DNA of 38,793 nt from Gammaproteobacteria bacterium (GTDB lineage: Bacteria; Pseudomonadota; Gammaproteobacteria; Enterobacterales; GCA-2746155), in NCBI GenBank assembly GCA_030589945.1, contig JAUUZN010000018.1, forward strand, positions 1 to 38,793, written 5' to 3'. A program made the position numbers and the translations under genes. The notes below the pieces were generated by a model that saw only the letters and a list, made by a program, of their open reading frames with translations, was not told the DNA's origin and searched no databases. Shown here in pieces: positions 8,850 through 18,618 of this stretch (position 1 is the first letter of the stretch; each line of letters opens with the position of its first letter).

Positions 8850-11800
8850 ATGCATAAATCAATTATAAAAATAATCATGTTCAGTACTGCTGCACTGGTA
8901 TCAATAGCAAGCACCGCACAAGGAACAGACTCTCTGAGAGATCGTGTAAATTCATCGAAAATTCATCCAATACAGCAGATTTCAGAGCGCTCAAGCACCA
9001 TCAGAAAAGAGAATCAAGGCGTTGGTTATTTCGATAAAAATTTAACAGCCCATACCTTCAATTGGAATAACGGCAGTATTAATAAAGTTGGCATCAATAA
9101 AGCCAAGAGTTTAACGTCTCAACACACCGCCGCCTTTGATAGCTATTTCAAGCAAATAGCACAAATTCACGGTGCAACAAAAATAGGCATGAGTCAGGCT
9201 AAGCAATCGAACTTACATGATACTGGCCGTGGTGGGTTAATTGCCCAATACGATCAAAAAATTAATAATATTGAAATATTCAATCGCAGTATCAGCATTC
9301 TCATTAATCGAGACAATGATTATATTGCATCATCAGGTTATTTTAGTGATGTAACGAAAGCGCCTCAGTCTGACTACTTATTGACAGAAGGTGAAATTCT
9401 CTCAATAGCGTTTAATCAAAATACCGGTGAAGAAATTTTTGTATATGATTTACCCCAAAGCCTTAAGTCACCAGGGTTTAAACGTTTAGATCAGCATGAA
9501 TATTCTGACAATTATCGATTAAGCAAAGATAGCCGTGTGAAAAAGGTCTATTTTACTCAATCTGACCGTAGTCTAACGCCAGCCTATTATGTGGAAATCT
9601 TCACCTCTCCATTAGGCAGTCGTGCTGCCAGTTCATTTAGCTATGTGATTGATGGTATTAGCGGTAAAGTATTGTTTAAACACAACCTAACCTCTCATGT
9701 AGACACCACCTATAAAGTATTCTCTGATGGCAGTGCGAAAAATGTGCCGCTTGATGGGCCCATCGGTAATGATTTATCACCGCATCCAACCGGAGACATA
9801 GCCGACACACCACCTCTAGCCGGTTCTTTTGTAGCACCGATAAGCATCACATTGAATTCGTTACCTTTCAGTAAATCGAATGATGGCTGGTTACTTGCTG
9901 CAGACACAACGACCAATGGTAATAACGTTAATGCTTACGCCGATATAGCCGGCGAGGATGGTTTTGATGAGGGAGATATTCGTCCTGAAATGACCGGTAC
10001 CAATGCTTTTGAATATGAGTTTGCAAGCTTCGCAGATGGTCTTACCGGTGACGGACAGAAATTTGCTGTGGTGAATTTATTTTATATTAATAACTTCCTG
10101 CATGATTGGTTCTACGACAATGGTTTCGATGAGTCTTCAAGTAATGCTCAACGAGACAATTATGGTCGCGGTGGCGCTCCAAGTGATGCACTTAAGGTTG
10201 AAGCTCAGGATTTTGGTGATGTCAATAATGCCAACATGACGACTCCAGGTGATGGTGTTTCTCCAACGATGCAAATGTATGTTTGGACATTCCTGAATGA
10301 TTCAAGCATCGATATCATTGGAGTAAACAACATTGCATTCACTCGTTCAATTTTTGGAGTGCAAAACTTTGATATTAGTGGCGTTTTATCAACCATAGAT
10401 GATGGTGATGATGCAGGAGGTACGCTTAGTACAACAGACGCCTGCCAAGCCATAATTACTGATTTAACTGGACTCATAGCTATTATTGATCGTGGCGATT
10501 GTGACTTTACGGTTAAGGTAAAACATGCACAGGAACAAGGCGCCATTGGCGTTATTATGGCCAATAACGTTGATGATCCTCCATTAATTACAATGGCAGG
10601 TGATGATACAAGCATCACCATTCCAGCAATACTTGTCACAAAGGTAAAAGGGCAAGAGATTAAGGATGCACTATTAGCCGATCCTACTCTGTCAGCCTCG
10701 ATATCATTTACCGATAAACCTCTCGACGGAACACTCGATAATGGCATTGTCGCTCATGAATGGGCCCATTATATGTCAAATAGATTGGTTAAGAACTCTT
10801 CCGGTCTTACCAACAATCAAGGTCGAAGTATGGGTGAAGGTTGGAGTGATTTTGTGGCCCTACTGATGATTGTTAAAGAATCAGACAACCAAGTGGTAGG
10901 TAACGACCAGTTCCAAGGTGTCTATTCATCGACCACCTTTGTGGGTGATGCATATAATGGAATACGTCGCGTTCCTTATTCTACTGATTTTGCAAAGAAT
11001 GCGTTGACCTATAAACACATTGAAAATGGTGTACCGTTACCAACGACTCATCCTGTTGCATATGGTGCCAGTGGGTCAAGTAATGCACAAGTCCATAATT
11101 CAGGGACAGTCTGGGCGAACATCTTATGGGAGGTCTATGTCTCTCTGATAAACAAGCCTGGCTACACCTTCGATGAAGCTCAGAATGCAATGAAAGACTA
11201 TTTGGTGGCGGGTATGAAACTGACGCCCTTTGCTCCGACCATGCTAGAAGCAAGAGAAGCTCTGTTAGCTGCAGCATTAGCTGCTAGCCCTGAAGATTTT
11301 CTTTTGATGCGAGCTGCCTTCACAAAACGTGGTATGGGAGCCTCAGCAGTTGCCCCTGATCGGGAGTCTGATAATCATGAGGGAGTGGTTGAAGATTTTA
11401 CAGCTGACGTTGATGTTCAAACATTGATGACCATTGATGACGATTCCTTTGATATCGGTAGTTGTGATAACGATGGTGTTCTTGATGTGAATGAAACAGC
11501 GACTATTAATCTGACTTTCAAGAATTATACAAACACCGCACTGCCTCAGTTTGATGTGGCTTTATCAACGACGTCTGATATTAGCTTCAATACATCAACA
11601 GTGACCGTTCCTGCAATGGCAGCATTTGGCGATGAAGAAATAACATCCGTTGAAATTACCGTTAACAGTGCAGCCTTTATGGATGAGATTAATTTTTCTG
11701 CAATAGTTGGACAGGTTGGCGCGGGTGCAGACGACTTTATCGAACCCGGTGCCATCAGTCGCAGTATTCTAGTTAACTTTGACTTTGAACAAACTTCAAT

Positions 11801-13094
11801 GAGTGATGACATGAGTTCAGAACTCACATCAGAATTTGATTGGACTGTTACGACAGACGATTCTATATCTTCATTTGAAGTCAGCGATCCTTTATTTGGT
11901 AATTTATCCTGGTACGGTCCTGACAGTGGAGCTCCTGGATATTCAGACTTGGTGACTCCAGAAATCAAGGTTGCTGCCACGGGTGCGATGAGCATTTCCT
12001 TTAACCATTTCTACTTTTATGAAACAACCGATGATGCTGATGGTAATCCAGTGTACTGGGACGGCTCTGTCATTGAGGTTTCTGTGGGTGGTGGTGATTG
12101 GGTGGATGTTATTGAATTCGGAGCGACACTCTCTGAAGCTTATAATGGAATAATTACGGATACCAACGACGCACTCGCAGGGAGAAACGCATACGTTGCC
12201 ACTAGAGAAGTCGGTAGCACTGTTATGTCTCCCAATACTTTGACCTTCCCAGATGGATTAGTGAATGGTCAAAATATTCGCGTTCGTTTTAGAATTGGTA
12301 CCGATGTGTCCGTGGGTGATTTTGGTTGGTTAATTGATGATGTAGTTATCACCAACGCAATCAATAACATGTTCAGTGACATCGTAGTCGAAGATAATTC
12401 ATGTCTTGTTGGTACAGCGCCAACTGTCAATGCGGGTGACGATATAGTGCAGACTGTTCCAAGTTCGGGTGATGTTACCGTCAACTTAACGGGAACTGCA
12501 TCGGATGTTGATGGAGATGATCTGACCGTGCTGTGGACCCAACGAGCTGGACCGACGGTTGTTATTGATAATGCAACCTCATTAGCAGCAAGCTTCACAA
12601 TGGCAATTCCAAGTGCCGATGCTTCAATGGTCTTTGAAATGACAGTTAGTGATGGTAACAATACCTCAAGTGATGTTGTTAACGTGCTCGTTCAACTGAA
12701 CACACCACCAACAGTAACTGCTTCAGATCTCACGATACGTGAAGGCCAGAGTGCGAGTATTACTGCCACAGGTAGTGACGCTGAAGGTGATGCATTAACC
12801 TATAGTTGGACGCAAACATCGGGACCATCAGTGGCTTTAAGTGGTGCAGATACAGCAACAGCTACATTTACTGCACCTCAGGTGACCACCGGGACTACTT
12901 TGACCTTTGACGTGGTCGCCAATGACGGTACTGTAAATTCAGCGACTGCGACTTCTACGGTTACTGTAACCAATACGCCTCCTGCACCCCCTACAACCTC
13001 AGGCGGCGGTGGCGGTGGCGGTTCACTACCCATTTGGTTAGTTGCTGCTTTAGGACTATTGGTTGGCGCTAAAAGACGACGCACATTGTCCTAA
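8850..13094 (+). CDS. Secreted M36 (fungalysin-type) zinc metalloprotease with PA insert and GlyGly-CTERM anchor
   Basis: The 1414-residue precursor has a signal peptide (1-24), an FTP/PepSY-type propeptide (about 50-290) and an M36 catalytic domain whose zinc site is VAHEWAHYM (His636, Glu637, His640) with the third ligand Glu663 in GEGWSDF. A protease-associated (PA) domain is inserted before the zinc site (about 530-615, with the GDCDFTVKVKHAQEQGAIG stretch). C-terminal to the enzyme come Ig-like and jelly-roll-like regions, two PKD/REJ-type repeats (about 1190-1290 and 1290-1375), a glycine run, one hydrophobic helix and a basic tail: a GlyGly-CTERM signal processed by rhombosortase in type II secretion hosts. 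It probably degrades extracellular protein. A strong terminator follows. Confidence 0.92.
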   Translation: MHKSIIKIIMFSTAALVSIASTAQGTDSLRDRVNSSKIHPIQQISERSSTIRKENQGVGYFDKNLTAHTFNWNNGSINKVGINKAKSLTSQHTAAFDSYFKQIAQIHGATKIGMSQAKQSNLHDTGRGGLIAQYDQKINNIEIFNRSISILINRDNDYIASSGYFSDVTKAPQSDYLLTEGEILSIAFNQNTGEEIFVYDLPQSLKSPGFKRLDQHEYSDNYRLSKDSRVKKVYFTQSDRSLTPAYYVEIFTSPLGSRAASSFSYVIDGISGKVLFKHNLTSHVDTTYKVFSDGSAKNVPLDGPIGNDLSPHPTGDIADTPPLAGSFVAPISITLNSLPFSKSNDGWLLAADTTTNGNNVNAYADIAGEDGFDEGDIRPEMTGTNAFEYEFASFADGLTGDGQKFAVVNLFYINNFLHDWFYDNGFDESSSNAQRDNYGRGGAPSDALKVEAQDFGDVNNANMTTPGDGVSPTMQMYVWTFLNDSSIDIIGVNNIAFTRSIFGVQNFDISGVLSTIDDGDDAGGTLSTTDACQAIITDLTGLIAIIDRGDCDFTVKVKHAQEQGAIGVIMANNVDDPPLITMAGDDTSITIPAILVTKVKGQEIKDALLADPTLSASISFTDKPLDGTLDNGIVAHEWAHYMSNRLVKNSSGLTNNQGRSMGEGWSDFVALLMIVKESDNQVVGNDQFQGVYSSTTFVGDAYNGIRRVPYSTDFAKNALTYKHIENGVPLPTTHPVAYGASGSSNAQVHNSGTVWANILWEVYVSLINKPGYTFDEAQNAMKDYLVAGMKLTPFAPTMLEAREALLAAALAASPEDFLLMRAAFTKRGMGASAVAPDRESDNHEGVVEDFTADVDVQTLMTIDDDSFDIGSCDNDGVLDVNETATINLTFKNYTNTALPQFDVALSTTSDISFNTSTVTVPAMAAFGDEEITSVEITVNSAAFMDEINFSAIVGQVGAGADDFIEPGAISRSILVNFDFEQTSMSDDMSSELTSEFDWTVTTDDSISSFEVSDPLFGNLSWYGPDSGAPGYSDLVTPEIKVAATGAMSISFNHFYFYETTDDADGNPVYWDGSVIEVSVGGGDWVDVIEFGATLSEAYNGIITDTNDALAGRNAYVATREVGSTVMSPNTLTFPDGLVNGQNIRVRFRIGTDVSVGDFGWLIDDVVITNAINNMFSDIVVEDNSCLVGTAPTVNAGDDIVQTVPSSGDVTVNLTGTASDVDGDDLTVLWTQRAGPTVVIDNATSLAASFTMAIPSADASMVFEMTVSDGNNTSSDVVNVLVQLNTPPTVTASDLTIREGQSASITATGSDAEGDALTYSWTQTSGPSVALSGADTATATFTAPQVTTGTTLTFDVVANDGTVNSATATSTVTVTNTPPAPPTTSGGGGGGGSLPIWLVAALGLLVGAKRRRTLS

Positions 13095-13112
13095 GTGAAA
13101 AGGGTTTGATTG

Positions 13113-13138
13113 AAGGAGAGCTTTGGCTCTCCTTTTTT
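13113..13138 (+). terminator. Rho-independent terminator of the protease gene
   Basis: A perfect 8-bp stem (AAGGAGAG / CTCTCCTT) with a 6-base loop runs into a T-tract, beginning 18 bases after the protease stop codon. It shows that the protease is monocistronic and argues against a start for the next gene at 13110, which would lie within the terminator. Confidence 0.85.
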
Positions 13139-13169
13139 ATCTCTAAATGGAAAAAGGGGTAAAGGAACT

Positions 13170-13706
13170 ATGAAATTGAAATTACTGATAAAATATTTAA
13201 TCATATTGAATCTAGCCATTGTTACTGGCTGCTCGACGCTAAAACAGGAGCAAGGGTTAGAGACTGGAATAACCCCATCGGTAAGTCAGACGACTGAAAT
13301 TAATACTGATCAGAAATTGACATCACAGACTTTGAATGTTCCAGACATGACATTTAGTGTCTATGACTGTCCAAATGAATACTGCTCGGGTTATTCGATT
13401 AGCCTAAGAAAGGGTGCCTATTTGAAGGTACAAAAAAATGGTGGGATGGATGACTGGAAACAATTAAGTCAGACAGACAAACATCACATTATCTATATTT
13501 TAGATCAGATTGAATTCCCGAATAAAAAAATCCGTTTATTTCCATCAAGCCCTGATTGCCCATACTATCAAACGGATGATGTCAGTTATCGAATAATTAT
13601 ACATCAGGATTCTAAACTGAACATGCTCGAAATTTATGGCGGCTGCAAAGAGATGCCAACCGCTTATAAAGCATTGCTTGATTGGTTTAAAGCGTTAAAT
13701 TCTTAA
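13170..13706 (+). CDS. Lipoprotein of unknown function
   Basis: The product is 178 residues from the ATG at 13170, chosen because it has an AAAGGAAC ribosome-binding site and begins a lipoprotein signal peptide with lipobox VTGC (Cys20). An in-frame upstream ATG at 13110 would put 20 non-signal residues ahead of it and start inside a terminator. The mature part is hydrophilic at first, then has a globular domain with several cysteines (DCPNEYC, DCPYY, GGCKE). It loosely resembles DUF6438-type proteins, but I am not sure. It converges on the NRPS gene with only two bases between stops, and no shared function is implied. Confidence 0.7.
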   Translation: MKLKLLIKYLIILNLAIVTGCSTLKQEQGLETGITPSVSQTTEINTDQKLTSQTLNVPDMTFSVYDCPNEYCSGYSISLRKGAYLKVQKNGGMDDWKQLSQTDKHHIIYILDQIEFPNKKIRLFPSSPDCPYYQTDDVSYRIIIHQDSKLNMLEIYGGCKEMPTAYKALLDWFKALNS

Positions 13707-13708
13707 TA

Positions 13709-16700
13709 TCAACTTTCAACAAGAGTAGGGCAGAGTGTATCGACTATTTGCCCGATACTGTCGACTAAGCTGTCCATCAACTGACCAATGGTCTCATCTT
13801 TAAAAAATGATTTGGAATAAGTGAGACGAATATTAAGTTCACCTGCCGTTACACCGGCTTCAAAATAAAGAAGATAGCAAAGGTGATTTCTACCGTCAAT
13901 TTCAGCAATACTTTGAAGTCCTTCAGTTGGGCGAAAAGCAATTTTGTCTGGAATAATCGCATCAATCTGTCCCACATAATTGAAAAATAATTCTGCACTT
14001 TTGCGTTCCACAATTTCAGGCTGCTTTTTAATGTATCTAAGAATATTGTAATCCATATTCCTAGTGGGAACCTCGGCAATTTGTTGTATGACATTATTTA
14101 TGAAAGTTTCGTCAATTAGAGACTCAGTATCACAGAATTTATCTGCTACTAATCTCACGGGGAATACCGTATTGACCCATCCAACTGTTCTTGAAAGGTT
14201 GATATCTGCAACACCGGAATTTCGACCATGGCCGCAAATGTTGACAGTTAAGCTGTTATCTTTGGTCCATTGTTGTGTGACCTTAAAAAAGGCAGCTAAC
14301 AATAGATCTTGTATTTTATAGCCATGTTCCCGAGGGATCTCTTTTAACAGCTTGTCAGTAAGTTCCATTGATGATTTTACAATGACGGTCTTTGCTGTTG
14401 ATTCACCATTTGTATTTGGGTTAAATTGAAAGTCGAGTGGTACCTTCGGACTAGGATTGATTGGAAAATTACCCCAATAGGAAAGAGCTTCACTAAAGTC
14501 TTTTTCGATTACATATTGTTGTAAATACTCGGTCCAAGTTTTCAAAGATGATGTTTTACCGGATAAATGATGTGTGAGTCCTCTTCTGGCATACTCATAA
14601 CATCGCATGAAGTCTTCAAAAACGATTCGAGATGACACCATGTCGAGTAATAGATGATGGCTGATGATGACCAGACTTCCAGAGTCTTTTTCTAATTCAA
14701 AGTAAACGGCCTTAATTAATGGCGCCCTATTTAGGTGCATGCCACGATGCCCCTGTTCAATGTAGCGGCGCATGGTTTCTTGCTGTTCATCGGCATCAAG
14801 TTCAATAAGGTTGAGATGAAAGACTGACTGACCGAGATCGGCAGTTGGACAATCAACCTGTACCCACTCACCTGAGTCTTTTTGTATGAACTTAACTCGC
14901 AGTGCATCATGATATTCAAGAACCTGTGTAAAGGCCTTAGTAAGAGCTCTGACTGAAACCTTTTTGATCACATCAAAGGAAAAACTTCGATTCCAATGAT
15001 TAGAATTAATAAACTGGTCATTAAAGAACTTGTACTGACGAGCAGTGAGCGGGTATTCACCGACAACTTCATTGTCAGAGTAAGATAGCTTGTTCATTTG
15101 CGTATCTTTGCAAACAATCACCTGAGATATTTCGGCAATGGTACGACTTTCAAATAGTGCGATGGTATCAATATGAATGCCTTGTTCTTCGGCGATAGAT
15201 GCAAATTGTATTGCCATTAAACTATCACCACCGAGTTCAAAGAAACTATCTTCTATACCAATTTTATTTTCAGGTATTTTCAATACACAAGACCAAATAG
15301 AAACTAAATGTTTTTCAATTTCAGTGGTTGCTGGCGTATATTGCTGAGTCTGGATGATCGAATCGGATATTGGAGGTAATCTTCCATAGTCGATCTTGCC
15401 ACTTTGAGAACGAGGAATGGATTCGATTTTTAAGAATAAGGCTGGAATCATATAGGACGGTAAAGACTGAGCAAGTTCTGCCTTAATCGTATGGACAAAT
15501 TCATGATCATTGATTTTTGTTGATTCATCCTTTTCAACAAAATAGGCCACTAGTCTTTGACTTTGTTTGTCTTCGATTACCGCGCAATCAGAAATAGATT
15601 CTATTCTTGAAAGTTCATATTCTATTTCACCCATTTCAATTCGGTAGCCACGAATTTTAACCTGATGGTCAATGCGGCCAAGAAAATCAATATTGCCATC
15701 AAGCAGATACCGAGCCTTGTCACCTGTTCGATACATTAGCTCGTCACTCGATTGGCTAAATGGATTGACAACAAAAGACTTCTCACTGAGTTCTTTGCGG
15801 TTCAAATAGCCCGTTGAAATTGATGGGCCGGCCAGATAGAGCTCTCCTACTACACCTTTGGCGACAAGCTTTAAATTGTCGTCGAGTATATAAGCGCTGG
15901 AGTATTGTAGAGGTTTTCCAATGGGGCAGGCCGGTAGATTAAATGTGGGCTCACACTGATAAAAACTTGCGTAGATGGTCGCTTCCGTTGGACCATAAAA
16001 GTTATATAACCGACTCTTATAATGCTGCTGAAAATTGTTAATTAAGCGAGGACTAAGGACTTCTCCTGCAGCGAGCATATACTTCAGGCTTTGTAATTTT
16101 TCCTGGGAGTGTGTTCGTTTAGCTTCTATGAGCAGAGCATTTAGCATTGACGGTACCATACAACTAACGGTTACCTTTTGTTCTGAGATGATATCTAAGA
16201 TTTGTTCTGGATATTTGTTTTGCCCCTGTTCTGTTAATGCTAGAGCGGCTCCACTGGTCAGAGGCCAAAAAATTTCTGCTACTGATACATCAAAGCTATA
16301 ATCGGTTGTTTGTAACATCACATCAGCTGGTGAGAGTGAAATTTCCTGTTGTAAGCATTGTAATTTCGGCATCAGGTTGCCATGAGATATTACAACGCCC
16401 TTGGGCTGTCCCGTTGAGCCTGATGTATAAATTATATAGGCAGTATCTGAATTATTAATCTTCAGTTCTAGGTTTAAAGTAGAGTAATCAGCCAATTTTG
16501 TTTGTTGAACATTGACACTTAGATTGGCTAGACCCTTACATAGCTCCGCGGTATCGTTCTCGAAAATAATAAAGTCGCACTTGGTATCATCCAAGATAAA
16601 TTGCAAACGTGAGCGAGGATAATCAGGTGCTATAGGTATATAACTACAGCCAGATTTCAGTATTGCTAACAAACTTGTTATGAGTGTTGCTCCTCGCTTT

Positions 16701-18301
16701 AGGCAGATTGCAACTCGTTGATGTTGCTGTAGTCCTTTATCAAGTAACAAATGAGCAAGTTGATTTGCTGAAGCGTTCAGTTGTTCATAGCTGGTAGTTG
16801 AACCTGAGGTTCTCAAAGAATTGTCATGAGCATACTCAGCAGCAGTATATTCAAATAAACTTACCAAGTTATTTTCAGGTCTTTGGTTATCATAATGATC
16901 AGGCTGACGAGATAAAACGCCCTTTGATAGCCTTTCGAGTTCAGTTGATTGAACATCACTGAGCAGGTTGAATTCGCTCAAGTGGGTCTCAGGTTTGTTG
17001 ACCATCTGATCCAATATTTGACGGATGTGTTGAATACCTTGATTGATAAATGCTTCATCAAACATTGATGTTCGGTATTCAAACCACAGACCAATTCCAT
17101 CTTCTAGTAGCTCATAAGACAGGGATAAATCATCATTTACATCATTATATTCAGATTCTAATGCCTGTGTTTCAACCCCTTCGAGTTCTAAGTTATAGAG
17201 TCTGGAGACAGTCTGTGCCATGGATAAATTAAACAGTTGACCATCAAAGTCATCAACATTTTCTCGAACAGCGTTAACGATATCCAATGCAGGAAACTTT
17301 TGATGGCGCTTATCTTCTTTTCTTGTTTTGGATACTCTTGCAAGGAGTTCTTGATAGGTTGGGTCGCCCGATAGATCAATACGAATAGGCACTATGTTAA
17401 CGAAAAACCCGAAGAGATGTTTATATCCTGGAGGACGAATACTAATTGGAAATCCGACCAAAATATCCTTGAGCGCAAAGTAGCGGTGGATGAATATACC
17501 AAAGGCACAAACCATGACATTAAAAAGCGTGGTTTTATTTTTTGATGTATGGGCTTTAAGCCCCTTGGCTAATTCATCAGGAATATCAAAATAGACACGA
17601 TGTCCCTGTTTATCATCTTTTAAAGAATTTTTGCGACCATAACTGTAATCGAAGTAATGATTAGCGCCATCGAGACGTTGCTGCCAATGCTCTTTTGAAA
17701 TAGCGTGCTTTACAGCATCAAACTGATTTCTTTTATCGTCATGAAACTCAGACCAGCCTTTAATTGTTGAGTCATAAGCCTGTTGAAGGCCTTGGTAACC
17801 ACCGTTATAGGCAATGGATAATGACTCAAGAAATAATACTGCAGAGCGACCATCAGAAATCATATGAGGAACCATACCAATGAAATAATAGGTATCTTCA
17901 GCAACCTTCATTAATGAAGCACGTACCAGTGGGAATGTTTTTAAATCGATGGAGGTATTTAAAGTTTTTGAGAGGAAATCTAAGCCCTGTTGCGCAAGTT
18001 CGGGGGTTTCAGCCTGACTGGGAATTGAGATATCCTCAAACTGTAAAAAATAGGTACCACTGCTTTTAATGCATTGGTAAGGAATTCCAGACTCTTCTCT
18101 AAAATAAACCTTTAATGAGTCGAAATATTGAACAATATCGAAAAGTGCTTGACCCATCTGCTTGACATCAATTTCACCCTTCAGTTTTACTTTGACACAG
18201 GTGTTGTATGACGTATTGTCAGGATGGAGTTTCCATTCTATCCAAAGTCCTTGTTGTTGTTTTGTAAGAGGAAATCGTTGTTCTGTATTATCAGATGGCA
18301 T
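13709..18301 (-). CDS. Single-module non-ribosomal peptide synthetase (C-A-T-E)
   Basis: The protein has 1530 residues. Condensation domain: about 5-450, with PHMISDG at 145-151 (first His replaced by Pro, catalytic His146 kept). Adenylation domain: about 475-990, with YTSGSTGQPKG from 625, FYGPTEATIY, YRTGD and SGKIDY. Carrier domain: LGGDSL with phosphopantetheine Ser1027. Last is an epimerisation-type domain (about 1060-1525) with HHLLLDM at 1215-1221, RTVGW and FNYVGQ. The E4 motif, normally EGHGRE, reads CGHGRN at 1356-1361, so the catalytic Glu is missing. By hand alignment to GrsA the specificity residues read D-V-A-C-L-A-F-I-Y-K, which I cannot match to an amino acid. There is no thioesterase; the starting C domain implies an acyl or peptidyl donor. 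Product unknown. Confidence 0.93.
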   Translation of the reverse strand: MPSDNTEQRFPLTKQQQGLWIEWKLHPDNTSYNTCVKVKLKGEIDVKQMGQALFDIVQYFDSLKVYFREESGIPYQCIKSSGTYFLQFEDISIPSQAETPELAQQGLDFLSKTLNTSIDLKTFPLVRASLMKVAEDTYYFIGMVPHMISDGRSAVLFLESLSIAYNGGYQGLQQAYDSTIKGWSEFHDDKRNQFDAVKHAISKEHWQQRLDGANHYFDYSYGRKNSLKDDKQGHRVYFDIPDELAKGLKAHTSKNKTTLFNVMVCAFGIFIHRYFALKDILVGFPISIRPPGYKHLFGFFVNIVPIRIDLSGDPTYQELLARVSKTRKEDKRHQKFPALDIVNAVRENVDDFDGQLFNLSMAQTVSRLYNLELEGVETQALESEYNDVNDDLSLSYELLEDGIGLWFEYRTSMFDEAFINQGIQHIRQILDQMVNKPETHLSEFNLLSDVQSTELERLSKGVLSRQPDHYDNQRPENNLVSLFEYTAAEYAHDNSLRTSGSTTSYEQLNASANQLAHLLLDKGLQQHQRVAICLKRGATLITSLLAILKSGCSYIPIAPDYPRSRLQFILDDTKCDFIIFENDTAELCKGLANLSVNVQQTKLADYSTLNLELKINNSDTAYIIYTSGSTGQPKGVVISHGNLMPKLQCLQQEISLSPADVMLQTTDYSFDVSVAEIFWPLTSGAALALTEQGQNKYPEQILDIISEQKVTVSCMVPSMLNALLIEAKRTHSQEKLQSLKYMLAAGEVLSPRLINNFQQHYKSRLYNFYGPTEATIYASFYQCEPTFNLPACPIGKPLQYSSAYILDDNLKLVAKGVVGELYLAGPSISTGYLNRKELSEKSFVVNPFSQSSDELMYRTGDKARYLLDGNIDFLGRIDHQVKIRGYRIEMGEIEYELSRIESISDCAVIEDKQSQRLVAYFVEKDESTKINDHEFVHTIKAELAQSLPSYMIPALFLKIESIPRSQSGKIDYGRLPPISDSIIQTQQYTPATTEIEKHLVSIWSCVLKIPENKIGIEDSFFELGGDSLMAIQFASIAEEQGIHIDTIALFESRTIAEISQVIVCKDTQMNKLSYSDNEVVGEYPLTARQYKFFNDQFINSNHWNRSFSFDVIKKVSVRALTKAFTQVLEYHDALRVKFIQKDSGEWVQVDCPTADLGQSVFHLNLIELDADEQQETMRRYIEQGHRGMHLNRAPLIKAVYFELEKDSGSLVIISHHLLLDMVSSRIVFEDFMRCYEYARRGLTHHLSGKTSSLKTWTEYLQQYVIEKDFSEALSYWGNFPINPSPKVPLDFQFNPNTNGESTAKTVIVKSSMELTDKLLKEIPREHGYKIQDLLLAAFFKVTQQWTKDNSLTVNICGHGRNSGVADINLSRTVGWVNTVFPVRLVADKFCDTESLIDETFINNVIQQIAEVPTRNMDYNILRYIKKQPEIVERKSAELFFNYVGQIDAIIPDKIAFRPTEGLQSIAEIDGRNHLCYLLYFEAGVTAGELNIRLTYSKSFFKDETIGQLMDSLVDSIGQIVDTLCPTLVES

Positions 18302-18618
18302 CGTTAGTTCCGTAACGGGTCTATGCTTATTACTTTTTATCTCGCTGTTAGTTCAGAGAAGTTTAATCTAATAATGTTACATAAATGTGGGCAAAAAAAC
18401 TATCGGATTAACCTTTAATCGCTTTAAACAAAGTAACATCTAAATGACTCATCAATACTGATAGTTCCGATCTTATAAATTATGTTGATAACAACTCATT
18501 AACATTGTTAGACTGCATTCAAATGATGACTGAATTAAAACAGCTGATTTACAAGAGCGACAATAGATTTAGTGTGTGATTAATTGACCGAATAATCAGT
18601 AAAAAATTGAGATTTAAA
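18302..18618. promoter_or_regulatory. Divergent promoter region between the NRPS and DAHP synthase genes
   Basis: About 317 bases without a gene separate two divergent starts. The best plus-strand promoter candidate is TTGATA (18485-18490), 18 bases, TAGACT (18509-18514), which is weak. Next to the NRPS start is a short inverted repeat (cgtta...taacg, 18302-18317). I saw no TyrR-like box, attenuator peptide or riboswitch. Nothing else recognisable is present. Confidence 0.35.

Noticed and set aside
10205-10747. 180-codon open frame on the minus strand inside the M36 protease
   Set aside because: It lies opposite a well-supported coding region, has no ribosome-binding site, and its composition is what antisense reading of that gene gives.
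13110-13169. Upstream start for the lipoprotein gene
   Set aside because: It falls in a strong terminator hairpin and would bury the lipoprotein signal peptide; the ATG at 13170 has a proper ribosome-binding site.
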